Of a stretch of DNA of 64,000 nucleotides, positions 19,154 through 28,343 are shown piece after piece. Position numbers and translations under genes: made by a program. The first letter of the stretch is position 1. Every line of letters starts with the position of its first letter. The notes beneath the pieces were generated by a model. It searched no databases, was not told the origin of the DNA, and saw nothing but the letters and a program-made list of their open reading frames with translations. The DNA is taken from contig CALVMV010000005.1 of NCBI GenBank assembly GCA_944349375.1, positions 48,987 to 112,986 of the forward strand, given 5' to 3'. Source of the stretch: an uncultured Clostridia bacterium. GTDB lineage: Bacteria > Bacillota > Clostridia > Christensenellales > UBA1242.

Positions 19154-19791
19154 TAGCACTTTGTTCTGCATTTAAGAAAGGGTTGGTAGCAATCAAGATA
19201 GATAATAAAGAAGATTTTTTTGAAGTTGATGCAAATTGTGGACATAGCGAAAAGATGCTTCCTGCTATAGATTATATTTTAAGAAAAAATGAACTTGTGT
19301 TAGCACAAAACGAAAGTTTTGGTGTGGTAGTTGGTCCTGGATCGTTTACCGGAATTAGGATAGCTATGGCAATAGTAAAAGGTTTATGTGCTGGTAATGA
19401 TAATGCAGAAAAAATCTATCCTATAACTACTTTTGAACTTATGGCATATACTTATATAAACAATTTTCACCCTAAAAATAATTTTACTTGTATAATTAAT
19501 GCGCTAAGTGGCAAAGTATTTGCGTGTCAATTTAATATGAAAGGGGAAAAATTGGGAGAAGAAAAGATTATTAATAGCGATTTAGTTGAAAAAGAGTTTG
19601 TAGGGTTGAAAGAAGAAGAATTAACAGGTGTTTTAGTTGAGCCTTCTGCTAAGGATTTGTTAGAATTAGCTATACAAAAAAAACAATTGCAAAATCCTAT
19701 AAAAATTGACAATCTATCACCTATGTATTTACGAAAAAGTCAAGCTGAAGATGACTTAGAGAAAAGAGAGAAAAATATTAAAAAAATATAA
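19150..19791 (+). CDS. tsaB: tRNA threonylcarbamoyladenosine biosynthesis protein TsaB
   Basis: ASKHA-fold scaffold partner of TsaD in t6A synthesis. Recognised by HSEKMLPAIDYIL near residue 32, VVVGPGSFTGIRIAMAIVKGL (the GPGSFTGIR signature) and YLRKSQAE at the C-terminal end. It begins with GTG, overlapping the tsaE stop by 3 nt. At 213 residues it is slightly short, and the usual N-terminal DTS phosphate loop is replaced by CSAFKKGL, consistent with its non-catalytic role. Confidence 0.9.
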   Translation: MIALCSAFKKGLVAIKIDNKEDFFEVDANCGHSEKMLPAIDYILRKNELVLAQNESFGVVVGPGSFTGIRIAMAIVKGLCAGNDNAEKIYPITTFELMAYTYINNFHPKNNFTCIINALSGKVFACQFNMKGEKLGEEKIINSDLVEKEFVGLKEEELTGVLVEPSAKDLLELAIQKKQLQNPIKIDNLSPMYLRKSQAEDDLEKREKNIKKI

Positions 19792-19809
19792 AAAAATTTG
19801 TTAAATTGA

Positions 19810-19838
19810 TAGACTTTTTTTTAGTATATTAGTATAAT
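19810..19838 (+). promoter_or_regulatory. Promoter of the acidic zinc-ribbon gene
   Basis: TAGACT, 17 bp, TATAAT. The leader contains AAGGAG 6 nt before the ATG. Confidence 0.65.
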
Positions 19839-19865
19839 GTTGGAGAATAAAGATAAGGAGATATT

Positions 19866-20399
19866 ATGAAAAAACCTGTTTATATAAGATGTCCTAGATG
19901 TGAACTAAATTACATTCAAAAAAAGGATAAATTTTGTTCTGTCTGCAAGGCTGAAATGGAAGCTAAAAAAGATTATATTGATGATGTTGATTTAGAACTT
20001 TGTCCTATTTGTAAAACTAATTATATCCAACCAGATGAAATTATGTGCGCAAGTTGTTTAAAAGAACACCAAAACGAAGATGGAGAACTTTCAACAGATT
20101 GGGAAGATTACATGGTTAGAGATGATGAAGAAGACATTATGACTGCTGAAGATGAAACCGGAGAAATGGCATCTGTAACAGACATTACAAAATCATCTTT
20201 GCTTGATGAAGACGATATTTCTTCTGATATTGATTTTCCTGATGATCCTATGCCATTTGACGATGACTTTGATGATGAGGCAGATGAAGATTTTGAAGAT
20301 GAAGATTTTGAAGATGAAGAAAATGATGAAGATGAAGATTTTGATATAGATGATGAAGATGAAGACGATGATGAAACATTTGACGATGATGATGAGTAA
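19866..20399 (+). CDS. Zinc-ribbon protein with long acidic tail
   Basis: 177 residues. The N-terminal 65 residues hold two Cys4 zinc-ribbon-like modules: CPRC with CSVC, and CPIC with CASC, each pair about 15 residues apart and each preceded by a YIQ element. The C-terminal half is almost only Asp and Glu with a few Phe (EDEDFEDEE type). Such acidic tails often mimic nucleic acid or bind basic proteins; no family can be named. It is monocistronic, with its own promoter and terminator. Confidence 0.65.
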   Translation: MKKPVYIRCPRCELNYIQKKDKFCSVCKAEMEAKKDYIDDVDLELCPICKTNYIQPDEIMCASCLKEHQNEDGELSTDWEDYMVRDDEEDIMTAEDETGEMASVTDITKSSLLDEDDISSDIDFPDDPMPFDDDFDDEADEDFEDEDFEDEENDEDEDFDIDDEDEDDDETFDDDDE

Positions 20400-20421
20400 T
20401 TAAAAAATTTAACAAAAATAA

Positions 20422-20457
20422 AGCACCTAATTTAATATATAATTTAGGTGTTTTTTA
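20422..20457 (+). terminator. Terminator after the acidic zinc-ribbon gene
   Basis: Stem CACCTAA / TTAGGTG with an AT-rich loop and TTTTTT tail. Confidence 0.75.
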
Positions 20458-20570
20458 TTGAAATAATTTTGATCTTATTATATAATTTTAATTATTATAA
20501 ATCTGCTTAAAGTAAAAATCATTTTTTACAATAATCTCACCTTTAATTTAAATAAAAAAGGAGTGAAAAA

Positions 20571-21155
20571 TTGACAGCTATTCCAAAACCATCTAAACAA
20601 GAAGTTAAAAAATATTTAAAAAAATGGAATTCTTTAGAAAACTATGTCTTGCAAGAAAATAGTTTAGATAAATTATTTTTAAAAACATATCCTTATAATA
20701 AAGATATAAATGATATTTTAATTAAATGCAGTTCTTTAAATGATTTCTACAGCACTAATATATATTCTATATTTTCAGTTGCAAAACATATTTTGAAATT
20801 AAATATAGACAATAGATTAAAAAACGGTGATCCTTGCGTTGTTAATGATATAGCTAAAGTTACAATTAATGGCAAGGATAAAGTATTTTATTCTTTTGCT
20901 ACAAAATATTGTAGTCATCATTTTCCAACAGTTTATCCTATTTTTGATAGCTTTGTAGAAAAAGTTTTGCTTTATTTTAGAAATTTAGATAATTTTATGA
21001 AATTTAAAAAAGATGATTTAAAATGTTATGAAAAGTTTAAAAATGTTTTATTAAATTTTAAAGAATTTTATTGTTTAAAAAATTTTAATCTAAAAGAAAT
21101 TGATAGATATTTATGGCTTTTAGGAAAATATTATTTTCCGAAAAAATATAAGTAA
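20571..21155 (+). CDS. Conserved hypothetical protein, possible nucleic-acid enzyme
   Basis: 194 residues, helical and Lys/Phe/Tyr-rich, more AT-rich in codon choice than its neighbours. The central YSFATKYCSHHFPTVYPIFDS stretch is similar in style to helical DNA-glycosylase-like or restriction-associated hypothetical proteins ('cells with food at Y-P-I-[YF]-D-S'), but no catalytic motif can be confirmed. The start is TTG at 20571, with AAGGAG 8 nt upstream. It stands alone between two terminators, a common position for acquired genes. Confidence 0.55.
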   Translation: MTAIPKPSKQEVKKYLKKWNSLENYVLQENSLDKLFLKTYPYNKDINDILIKCSSLNDFYSTNIYSIFSVAKHILKLNIDNRLKNGDPCVVNDIAKVTINGKDKVFYSFATKYCSHHFPTVYPIFDSFVEKVLLYFRNLDNFMKFKKDDLKCYEKFKNVLLNFKEFYCLKNFNLKEIDRYLWLLGKYYFPKKYK

Positions 21156-21186
21156 AAAATAAAATTGGAGATAAATCAACTAAAAT

Positions 21187-21222
21187 AAAAATGAAGGATT
21201 TTGACCTTCATTTTTATTTTTT
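21187..21222. terminator. Bidirectional terminator before the large surface protein
   Basis: Stem AAAAATGAAGG / CCTTCATTTTT with loop ATTTTGA and T-rich flanks on both strands. Confidence 0.82.
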
Positions 21223-21230
21223 ATTTATTT

Positions 21231-24200
21231 TTAATCTTTTTTGTTTGATTTATCATCTTCTTTGACGATTTTCACTTTTCTTTCTTGCTTTAATCTGTAT
21301 TCCTCTTCTGATGTTACATCTTTTTCAATATCAATTAAGTGTTCAGGGGAGGATACAATTGTGATTTGTTCTTCCAAGATATTTAATTTTTCATCTATTT
21401 TGTTCATTTTGCTAGCGTAAGATTTAAATTCTCTTTCCGTATCTTTAGTTATTTTTCCTTTATTATTTAATCTCGCTTCTTGAACAAAGAATTTGTGTTG
21501 TTCTTCTAAAGTTTTCTTTTCTTCAATAAGATTTTTCTTTGCGTTGAAGAGTTCATTTAATTCCTCATCTCTTCTTCTTTTAGCTTCATTCACAACAAGA
21601 TTTTGGTCAATAGAAATTTTTCTATCATATTTTGATTTTTGAATCTTGTCTTTTTTCTTAAATTTAATTTTTCTTAAGAAGAATGCTAAAATTGCAATAA
21701 TCATTGCAAGAGCCATGATTATTGATCCAATCATTAACCATGGAGTTGTTGTTTGAGCAGGTTCTTCTGTAACATCTTCAGATGTATCATCATCTTCTGT
21801 TGCATCATCTTCGGAAGAAATATAATTGCTTTGGAAAACAGTGTTTTCATAATTCACATCATTCACGGCAGCTTTAAATTCTGCTTGTGTAGTTTCAGTT
21901 ATGTCTATGTTTGTAAGGGCAGCAACGCCTACAGTTTCTTGGCAATCAGATTTTATTGAGAAAATAAAATTTGTTGTTGAGGCTGTTGTGCTATTTAAAT
22001 ATATTGTGAATGTTGTTAAATCATCTGCAGTTAAATTTTTTATAACATCAAATCCGTCTAAACTAACCGATACACCATAATCGCATTCGTGAGTTTTTTT
22101 ATTTACATTTTTTGCATCAGGGAAAAATGTTTTTAAGTCAAATGTTAGTTTGTAATATTTGTCAGCTTCAAAATCTATAGAGAAAGCAGATTTTATTGTT
22201 GCAGAGCTTGGTAAAATAGTTTTTAATACTAACAAATTCAAATCATTTTCAATTCCATATATGTTGTTTTTACCATTTACCAATCCTCCAATAGCTTGAT
22301 TAGAAATATCGTTTCCGTCTAATGCTTCATCAATTGAGAAAGTGTAAGCAGTTGTAGTTGAAGAAGATTGAACATCACCTGTTAGTTTGTCTGTTTCAAA
22401 TGATAAATAGTAGTCAGAAAAATCATTTTTATTAAGAGCAGATCCATATTCTTCTTCAGTTGAATCTTCTAAGATTATATTATCTAAATATACATAACCA
22501 GCAGTTTTGTTTTCTTCAGTTCCTAGCACAATCTTTAATGTAACTTTATTAGAAACAGTTTCAGCTGTATGGAAAACAACTTCAAATTTGGACCAACGAG
22601 ATTCGCTATTTGCTGATTTTTCAAATAAAGTAATTCCATTAGAATCTAATACTTGAACAGTTATTGTGGCATCTTTTAGTGTGTAGTAATCAAATGAAAT
22701 TTTTTGATAAGAATTTTTTGTAAGGCTTAATTCGCTAGAAGTTAAAGATTGATAAGATTTTGTACTGTTATACATCATGTACACATTATTTGGTTGATTT
22801 TCCCATGCTACATTTTCTGGATATATGCCAGCCCAGTCATAAGCACTATACATCTGATCATACATCTCTTTTGTGTATAAATATAAAACTCCTGAAGTGT
22901 TATATCTTTCATCTTCAATTTTTGTTGTGTAATTACTTGCTTTTACAGGGTAGGTTGAGTCTTGTGCTTCTGTTGAGTTAAAATATGAATTTGTATCGTT
23001 TGTTCCTGAAAAAGAAGTAAATTCAACTTTATTTGTTGCATTTTCATATTCTTCATAACTTGCGTTTGAAATTTTAATGTTGTCAATTACTACACAGCCT
23101 TTTGCTGATGTGGATTCTGAACCTAAAGAAAGTGTAATATTAAAAGATGATTTATATAATGAGTGTCCTTTTACATATAATTCAACGGTTTGGTAATTGT
23201 TTGTGTAGTTGTTTGTTGCGTTTGTAGTTATTCCAGATGTTTCACCAGATTGGAAAGTATATTCTTTGTCTGAATTTTTTAAAGAAGGGTAATATTCAAG
23301 GATATTATCGTTTTCTTTCACGCCTAAAGTAAAACTTCCACTTTCTATTGAAGCAACTTTAACTGATGCTGTAATTTTATAGATTTGGTGAGGATTTATA
23401 TCTATTGCTTTGGATTCAACTGTGATATATCCAGAATTTTTAGCATACAAAACCATAGCTTGAGTATTTGGTTTATCATTAAGAATATCATAAGATAAAT
23501 CCATTCCGATATAATCATATCCTGTTTGAGCAAATGTTGAGTTATAGTCATCTAATCTCATTATTTGAGCATGAGCGTTATTAACAGCAGTTTGTGTCCA
23601 AGATGGAGATAATGTATTAGATGATGTAATTTCGTTTTCAAAATCAAAATTGTAACTTTTGTCAACTATTTCTGAGTTAGGGGTTAAAAGGGTAGTAATT
23701 AAATATTTTGTTTCTTTGCTATCTAAGTCTTCATAATTATCTTCTACATAACCAGTCTGTTTTGCTGTTTCTATAAATTCATTTTGAGAATACTGAAACA
23801 TTTTTACTTCATCAAAGAAAACTGCACCTGTGCTATAGTCATTTTTATTAGAACCTAAATAAAAGTCTAATGTAACAGTTTGCTCATTATCGCCTGTTGC
23901 AACAAAAATTTGATAAGATTGCCATTGTGAATTAGTTAAAAATTCATATCCAATTTCTAAAGGATTTCCATCTTCATCTTCAATCCCTGTAAGGTAAGCA
24001 GATGCAAAAACCGAGCTATCACCATTTGTTGCAGTTTTTACAGCAAAAGAAAAGGAGTAATACGAATTTGCGGTCAAAGTTATTTCATTTGAACGAAATC
24101 CTTTATTGGCTTGTTGATTTACAGCATCTTTTGAAGTTTTAGAATTTATCATTAAAATTTTGCTGTCATCACCCATATCTGCTCTAGGATTTTTTTCAAG

Positions 24201-24563
24201 GAAATAAGTTGTGTTTTGATAATTAGAAAATGTTGAGTTTGTTGTGTCTTCACTGCTAGAAGAACCAGTTCCTACATTTATAATCATTCCAAGAGCATTA
24301 CTTTCTTTTTCGATTGTGCTCCATCCACCGACTTTGCTATCACTTGCATCACTATCATAAGGATCTCCACCATTTTCAAAAGATGGATCTTCAAAATTAT
24401 CCTCAGTTACATCTAGGCTATAAGAAGAAATATAGGCATAAGAAGTCGTGTCTTCTGCTTTTACTAAATCAAAAACGCCAAGCCCAAAAGACATTGACAA
24501 AGGCAACATCGCTACTGCTAAATAAGGAGATAATTTTTTTCTTTTATTTTTATTCTTAACCAT
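21231..24563 (-). CDS. 1110-residue surface protein with jelly-roll repeats and cytosolic coiled coil
   Basis: Signal-like N-terminus (KNKNKRKK, hydrophobic core, cleavage near VKAED). The extracellular part has four modules of about 220 residues. They resemble carbohydrate-binding jelly rolls, each with a 'SYYSFSFAVKTA'-type strand and each closing with a D-x-I/V strand plus an EY/EF-x-x-A element: FDEVKMF, IDNIKIS, LDNIILE, LTNIDIT. An acidic Thr-rich linker leads to a transmembrane helix (about residues 942-962). A 146-residue cytoplasmic tail follows, rich in Lys and Glu and strongly coiled-coil in pattern. No sortase motif. AAAGGTG precedes the ATG. Glycan binding is inferred from fold-like pattern only. 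Confidence 0.7.
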   Translation of the reverse strand: MVKNKNKRKKLSPYLAVAMLPLSMSFGLGVFDLVKAEDTTSYAYISSYSLDVTEDNFEDPSFENGGDPYDSDASDSKVGGWSTIEKESNALGMIINVGTGSSSSEDTTNSTFSNYQNTTYFLEKNPRADMGDDSKILMINSKTSKDAVNQQANKGFRSNEITLTANSYYSFSFAVKTATNGDSSVFASAYLTGIEDEDGNPLEIGYEFLTNSQWQSYQIFVATGDNEQTVTLDFYLGSNKNDYSTGAVFFDEVKMFQYSQNEFIETAKQTGYVEDNYEDLDSKETKYLITTLLTPNSEIVDKSYNFDFENEITSSNTLSPSWTQTAVNNAHAQIMRLDDYNSTFAQTGYDYIGMDLSYDILNDKPNTQAMVLYAKNSGYITVESKAIDINPHQIYKITASVKVASIESGSFTLGVKENDNILEYYPSLKNSDKEYTFQSGETSGITTNATNNYTNNYQTVELYVKGHSLYKSSFNITLSLGSESTSAKGCVVIDNIKISNASYEEYENATNKVEFTSFSGTNDTNSYFNSTEAQDSTYPVKASNYTTKIEDERYNTSGVLYLYTKEMYDQMYSAYDWAGIYPENVAWENQPNNVYMMYNSTKSYQSLTSSELSLTKNSYQKISFDYYTLKDATITVQVLDSNGITLFEKSANSESRWSKFEVVFHTAETVSNKVTLKIVLGTEENKTAGYVYLDNIILEDSTEEEYGSALNKNDFSDYYLSFETDKLTGDVQSSSTTTAYTFSIDEALDGNDISNQAIGGLVNGKNNIYGIENDLNLLVLKTILPSSATIKSAFSIDFEADKYYKLTFDLKTFFPDAKNVNKKTHECDYGVSVSLDGFDVIKNLTADDLTTFTIYLNSTTASTTNFIFSIKSDCQETVGVAALTNIDITETTQAEFKAAVNDVNYENTVFQSNYISSEDDATEDDDTSEDVTEEPAQTTTPWLMIGSIIMALAMIIAILAFFLRKIKFKKKDKIQKSKYDRKISIDQNLVVNEAKRRRDEELNELFNAKKNLIEEKKTLEEQHKFFVQEARLNNKGKITKDTEREFKSYASKMNKIDEKLNILEEQITIVSSPEHLIDIEKDVTSEEEYRLKQERKVKIVKEDDKSNKKD

Positions 24564-24597
24564 TTTACACCTTTTAAATTTATTTAAATACTAGAGT

Positions 24598-24626
24598 ATT
24601 ATAATATATTTATTGACGCAAATCAA
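24598..24626 (-). promoter_or_regulatory. Promoter of the large surface protein
   Basis: Minus strand: TTGATT, 17 bp, TATAAT, giving a leader of about 30 nt. Confidence 0.75.
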
Positions 24627-24658
24627 ATAATTTTTACAAAAATATTAATAATAGTTAT

Positions 24659-25096
24659 ATGAATTTTATTAAAAATCATAATTGTGATCAGAGAAATTTT
24701 CAAAGTTTAAGTAATAAGCAAAATTCAAAAGAATATGTATCAAAAAAACAAATTCTTCTTCTTTTATTTTTTGGTGCGATTATAGGAATATTAAATGGAT
24801 TTTTTGGCGGTGGAGGAGGAATGGTTTGTGTACCAATTTTACAAAAAGCTTTAAATTTAACTAGCAAAGAATCTCATGCTACTGCTATAGCAGTTATTTT
24901 CCCGTTAAGCTTAGTTTCAGCAAGTATTTATATTTACAATGGAGCTGTTAAATCTCTGCCATTAATTACTATTGGGCTAGGAGTTGTCGTTGGTGGAATT
25001 ATTGGTGCTTATTTACTTAAATTTATGCCAACGAAAATTCTTAGAATAGTTTTTGCTGTAATTATGTTGATTAGTGGAGTGCGAATGATTATATGA
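24659..25096 (+). CDS. TauE/SafE-family permease, N-terminal half-size subunit
   Basis: 145 residues with a hydrophilic N-terminus and about four membrane helices. GILNGFFGGGGGMVCVPIL is the glycine-rich TauE/SafE (DUF81) signature, normally seen at the start of each half of an eight-helix anion exporter. Here the gene encodes one half, and a second gene, overlapping by 4 nt, encodes the other. No Shine-Dalgarno is visible; an AATAAT lies 6 nt before the ATG, and TTGACG at 24613 may be part of a promoter. Substrate unknown (sulfite, sulfoacetate or similar in characterised members). Confidence 0.75.
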   Translation: MNFIKNHNCDQRNFQSLSNKQNSKEYVSKKQILLLLFFGAIIGILNGFFGGGGGMVCVPILQKALNLTSKESHATAIAVIFPLSLVSASIYIYNGAVKSLPLITIGLGVVVGGIIGAYLLKFMPTKILRIVFAVIMLISGVRMII

Positions 25097-25461
25097 ACAT
25101 CTTTTTATATGTTTTGTTTGGTATCATTGGAGGGATTTTTGGTGGTTTAGGAATGGGAGGGGGAACCTTGTTAATTCCTTTATTGACTATTTTTTTAAAT
25201 TTAGACCAAAAAATGTGTCAAGGTATAAATTTGATTTCTTTTCTTGTAATGGCTTTAATATCAATTTTAATACATTATAAGCATGGATATATCAAATTGA
25301 ATGGAATATCTTACATAATAATAAGTGGTATCTTATTTTCAATTTTAGGAGCTTTTTTAGTTAATTATCTTTCAACATTTGTTCTTAGAATTATTTTTGG
25401 TGTTTTTCTTATCTTTTTAGCCGTAATAGAATTTTTAAAAATTTTGTCAAAGAAAAATTAA
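25093..25461 (+). CDS. TauE/SafE-family permease, second half-size subunit
   Basis: 122 residues, four helices, opening with GIIGGIFGGLGMGGGTLLIPLL, a second copy of the family's glycine-rich motif. The ATGA overlap with the preceding gene shows translational coupling, so the two halves are probably made 1:1 and assemble like the two halves of a full-length exporter. There is no frameshift scar: the second gene begins exactly at its own first helix. Confidence 0.78.
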   Translation: MNIFLYVLFGIIGGIFGGLGMGGGTLLIPLLTIFLNLDQKMCQGINLISFLVMALISILIHYKHGYIKLNGISYIIISGILFSILGAFLVNYLSTFVLRIIFGVFLIFLAVIEFLKILSKKN

Positions 25462-25485
25462 TATAATATATTTATAAAATTTTAG

Positions 25486-25514
25486 TTTACAAAAGATTTT
25501 AAATATGCTAAAAT
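25486..25514 (+). promoter_or_regulatory. Promoter of the ferredoxin gene
   Basis: TTTACA, 17 bp, TAAAAT, with TG two bases before the -10 (TGC-TAAAAT, extended -10). Confidence 0.7.
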
Positions 25515-25534
25515 ATCTGCAAACGGAGGATTGT

Positions 25535-25702
25535 ATGGTTAATGAGGAAAGATGCATCGGTTGTGGAACTTGCGTTGCTATTTGTCCTGTTGGAGCAATA
25601 AGCTTTAACAAGAACGGTAAGGCAAATATTGATAAAAACAAATGCATACGATGTGGAGCTTGTCAAGCCAGCTGTCCTGTTGATGCAATAAAACTTGATT
25701 AA
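25535..25702 (+). CDS. 2[4Fe-4S] ferredoxin
   Basis: 55-residue clostridial-type bacterioferredoxin, a low-potential electron carrier in anaerobic metabolism. Two CxxCxxCxxxCP clusters: CIGCGTCVAICP and CIRCGACQASCP, each followed by V-G/D-A-I. I start at the ATG at 25535 with GGAGG 6 nt upstream; the longer frame from 25505 runs through the promoter. It supports an anaerobic lifestyle. Confidence 0.93.
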   Translation: MVNEERCIGCGTCVAICPVGAISFNKNGKANIDKNKCIRCGACQASCPVDAIKLD

Positions 25703-25713
25703 GTGAGGATAAT

Positions 25714-27207
25714 GTGGAAAAATTAGCTATTTTAGAATTAAATGAAAGCATTTTAAGAGTTTCAATTTATAAAATTAGTAATGGAAGATTTCAATTAGCA
25801 CTAGAAAAGAGTCAAAATTTTGCTTTAGGAAAAGAAATTAATAGCGAAGAACTTATTAAACCTAAAACAAAAAATGAACTTCTAAATGTTATTAAAATCT
25901 ACAGAAAACTTATTGAAAGCTACAAAGTAAATAAAATTATTGCAGTTGCTTCAAGAATTTTGTTGTCGGCAAGAAATTATAAGGGTTTTATAGATGAAGT
26001 TTATAATAATACTGCAATAACTATTCAAATTATGTCCGATGATGAATTGTTAAAAACTATTTATAATTCTGTTGTTAATTCGATTGATAATTCAAAAGGA
26101 TTTTTCTTCTATGTGGGACATGATTTTACAGGAGTAGTAAAATACAATCGTAGAACAATGTTATCAAGTCAGACAATACCATTTGGAATAGATAATGTGG
26201 TAAAGGATAGCGATGGAAATTCTTTAAGTATTTTGCAAATAGAAGACAAAATGAAAAAAGAATTTACTAATTTAGAAATTTTGAAGGAAATTGAAGAAGA
26301 TAGCAATTTAGTGGGGTGTGGTAATGCCTTTTTAGCTTTTGGGAAAATAGCCAAAAAGATAGCTAGATATCCTCTTGATATTGATAATAATTACGAAGTT
26401 AGCACTGAAATTATGTCAAAAACATTTGATTTTATTAAAGATATAGATGCAGAAAAAATTGGTAAAATCAAGGGCATAGATTTTATGGAAACAGATGAAA
26501 TTTTAAGCTCTTTAGCAATTATCAAAGCATTGTATATTGTAAGTGGTGCAAAAAATATTGCAGTTTCAAATGCTTCTTTAAGACATGGAATTGTTTGTTC
26601 AAACGTTTCGTCAACTCAGACTCAATTTTCTGACCTTTTATCAAATTCACTTGATAATTTTTATGAATTTTACAAAGATGAAAATTCTATTAATGAATAT
26701 GTTAATCAAATGGCACTTATTCTTTTTAAGCAACTTAAGGTTATGCACAAATTACCAAGATTTTATGTAAAGCCTTTGAGAATAGCTTCATATCTGTATG
26801 ATTGTGGTAAAATTATAAATTATTCTAACTTAGAAAAATTAGGCTTTGATGTTATCTTAAATTCAGGTATTACAGGTGTTACACATAAAGAACTTTTGAT
26901 TGCTAGTTTTATTTGCTTGTGTCAAAATTTGGACAATCTTTCTTTAGGAGAATGGCTAAAATACAAAGATTTATTAACAGATGAAGATTTAGATGCTGTT
27001 AGAAAATTAGGAGTTATTTTAAACCTCGCTAGAGCTTTAAATGCATCTAGAAAACCTATTATAACAGACATAGTTTGTGATATTTTAGGGGATTCAATAA
27101 TTGTTAAAACGGTCGTTGAAGGTAATGCAGAATTTGAAATAATTGAAGGAATGAAAATTGCTTCCGATTATAAAAAAGTGTTTAAGAAGAGCTTACAAAT
27201 AATTTAA
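25714..27207 (+). CDS. Ppx/GppA-like phosphatase with HD-type C-terminal domain
   Basis: 497 residues. The N-terminal half follows the Ppx/GppA actin-like fold (opening LAILELNESILRVSIYKI where family members have a D-x-G-S-x-S loop, then VASRILLSARN, then IPFGIDNV). The usual phosphate-loop residues are altered, so catalysis is uncertain. The second half looks like the helical HD-related domain of long exopolyphosphatases (LRIASYLYDCGK, THKELLIAS), with parts of the HD motif changed. GTG start with GTGAGGA upstream. It lies in an operon-like row ferredoxin, this gene, MreB-like. Confidence 0.62.
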   Translation: MEKLAILELNESILRVSIYKISNGRFQLALEKSQNFALGKEINSEELIKPKTKNELLNVIKIYRKLIESYKVNKIIAVASRILLSARNYKGFIDEVYNNTAITIQIMSDDELLKTIYNSVVNSIDNSKGFFFYVGHDFTGVVKYNRRTMLSSQTIPFGIDNVVKDSDGNSLSILQIEDKMKKEFTNLEILKEIEEDSNLVGCGNAFLAFGKIAKKIARYPLDIDNNYEVSTEIMSKTFDFIKDIDAEKIGKIKGIDFMETDEILSSLAIIKALYIVSGAKNIAVSNASLRHGIVCSNVSSTQTQFSDLLSNSLDNFYEFYKDENSINEYVNQMALILFKQLKVMHKLPRFYVKPLRIASYLYDCGKIINYSNLEKLGFDVILNSGITGVTHKELLIASFICLCQNLDNLSLGEWLKYKDLLTDEDLDAVRKLGVILNLARALNASRKPIITDIVCDILGDSIIVKTVVEGNAEFEIIEGMKIASDYKKVFKKSLQII

Positions 27208-27218
27208 TTGGAGAAAGA

Positions 27219-28220
27219 ATGAAAAAGTATAAATTTGCTATTGAAATTGGGGGAGCTTATACTAAAATTTATGTAAAAGATTTTGGTATAGTTTTATGTG
27301 AGCCTACTTTGGTAGCTGTTGAAGCTAATGCTAATGGATATGAAATTGTTGGACTTGGTCAAGAAGCAAAATCTCTAATTGGTAAAACAAGTGAAAATGT
27401 TGAAATTTTTAGCCCAATTATAAATGGTCAAGTTAGCAATTATGAATATCTTAAAGAACTATTAAATTATTTCTTTGATAAAATAGAAACAAAAAGAAAA
27501 AGAGAAAATATTGTGGCTCTTGTAAATTGTGCAATAGAGAACAATGATAAAACAATTTTAAAAAATTTATTAAATGAAATTGGTTTTAGAGAAGTTGCAC
27601 TTGTTCCTACTGTCATATGTTCTTGTATTGGAGCTGGCAAAAATATAAGTTCAACCAAAACTAATATGGTTGTAAATATTGGTGGTGCTAATACCGATAT
27701 TGCTGTAATAAACATGAATGCAATTGTTAAAGGTGCGACGCTAGGGCTTGGAGGTAAAGCTGTTGATGTAGCAATAACTAATTCTATTGCTTACAATCAT
27801 GGTATAGTTTTAGGTGTAGGAATTAGCGAAAATCTTAAAGTAGAAATAGGCTCTCTCTATGCAAATGATACTTTAAATATGGAAGTTACAGGCATAGATG
27901 TAGAAAACAAAATGCCAAGATCTTACATAATAACATCAAATGATTTATTGCCAATTTTGGAACCTTTTTATGATGAAATAGTTCGCTCAGCAGATGTTAC
28001 AATCACTTCTTTACCACCTGAGATTTCAACAGATATAATTAATAATGGAGTTGTTTTTGTTGGTGGAATGAGCAATATTAACGGACTTGACAATTATTTA
28101 AAAAGAAATTTCGCATATCCGTTTAAAATTATTCCAGATGCTGAAAATGTTTCGATTTTAGGAGCAGGAAAACTTTTGGACGACCCAGAACTTTTAAATA
28201 AAATTATTGAAAATTTTTAA
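27219..28220 (+). CDS. MreB-like actin homologue
   Basis: 333-residue bacterial actin. FAIEIGGAYTKIYVKDFGIVLCEPTLVAV matches the MreB phosphate-1 loop region ([23 protein letters not shown] type). VNIGGANTDIAVI is phosphate-2, VGISENLKVEIGSLY is the MreB 'ERTAEEIKxEIGSAY' region, and NNGVVFVGGMSNINGLDNYL is the adenosine loop. Several consensus positions are changed, so it is a divergent paralogue rather than the main MreB. No mreC or mreD follows; minD and minE do. Confidence 0.75.
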   Translation: MKKYKFAIEIGGAYTKIYVKDFGIVLCEPTLVAVEANANGYEIVGLGQEAKSLIGKTSENVEIFSPIINGQVSNYEYLKELLNYFFDKIETKRKRENIVALVNCAIENNDKTILKNLLNEIGFREVALVPTVICSCIGAGKNISSTKTNMVVNIGGANTDIAVINMNAIVKGATLGLGGKAVDVAITNSIAYNHGIVLGVGISENLKVEIGSLYANDTLNMEVTGIDVENKMPRSYIITSNDLLPILEPFYDEIVRSADVTITSLPPEISTDIINNGVVFVGGMSNINGLDNYLKRNFAYPFKIIPDAENVSILGAGKLLDDPELLNKIIENF

Positions 28221-28245
28221 CATGACTTTTAGTCATGTTTTTTAT
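28219..28245 (+). terminator. Terminator after the MreB-like gene
   Basis: Stem AACATGACT / AGTCATGTT with loop TTT and a TTTTT tail. Confidence 0.8.
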
Positions 28246-28297
28246 TAAAAAATCACAAAATTTGACAAAATTTATTTAAATATTAAATTTATCTTCT

Positions 28298-28325
28298 TTG
28301 CAATGCTTTTGCAAATGAATAAAAT
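28298..28325 (+). promoter_or_regulatory. Promoter of minDE
   Basis: TTGCAA, 16 bp, TAAAAT. The start point would fall right beside the AGGAG site, giving a very short leader. TTTGCA occurs three times between 28297 and 28331. Confidence 0.6.
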
Positions 28326-28343
28326 ATTTGCAGGAGTTAAATT

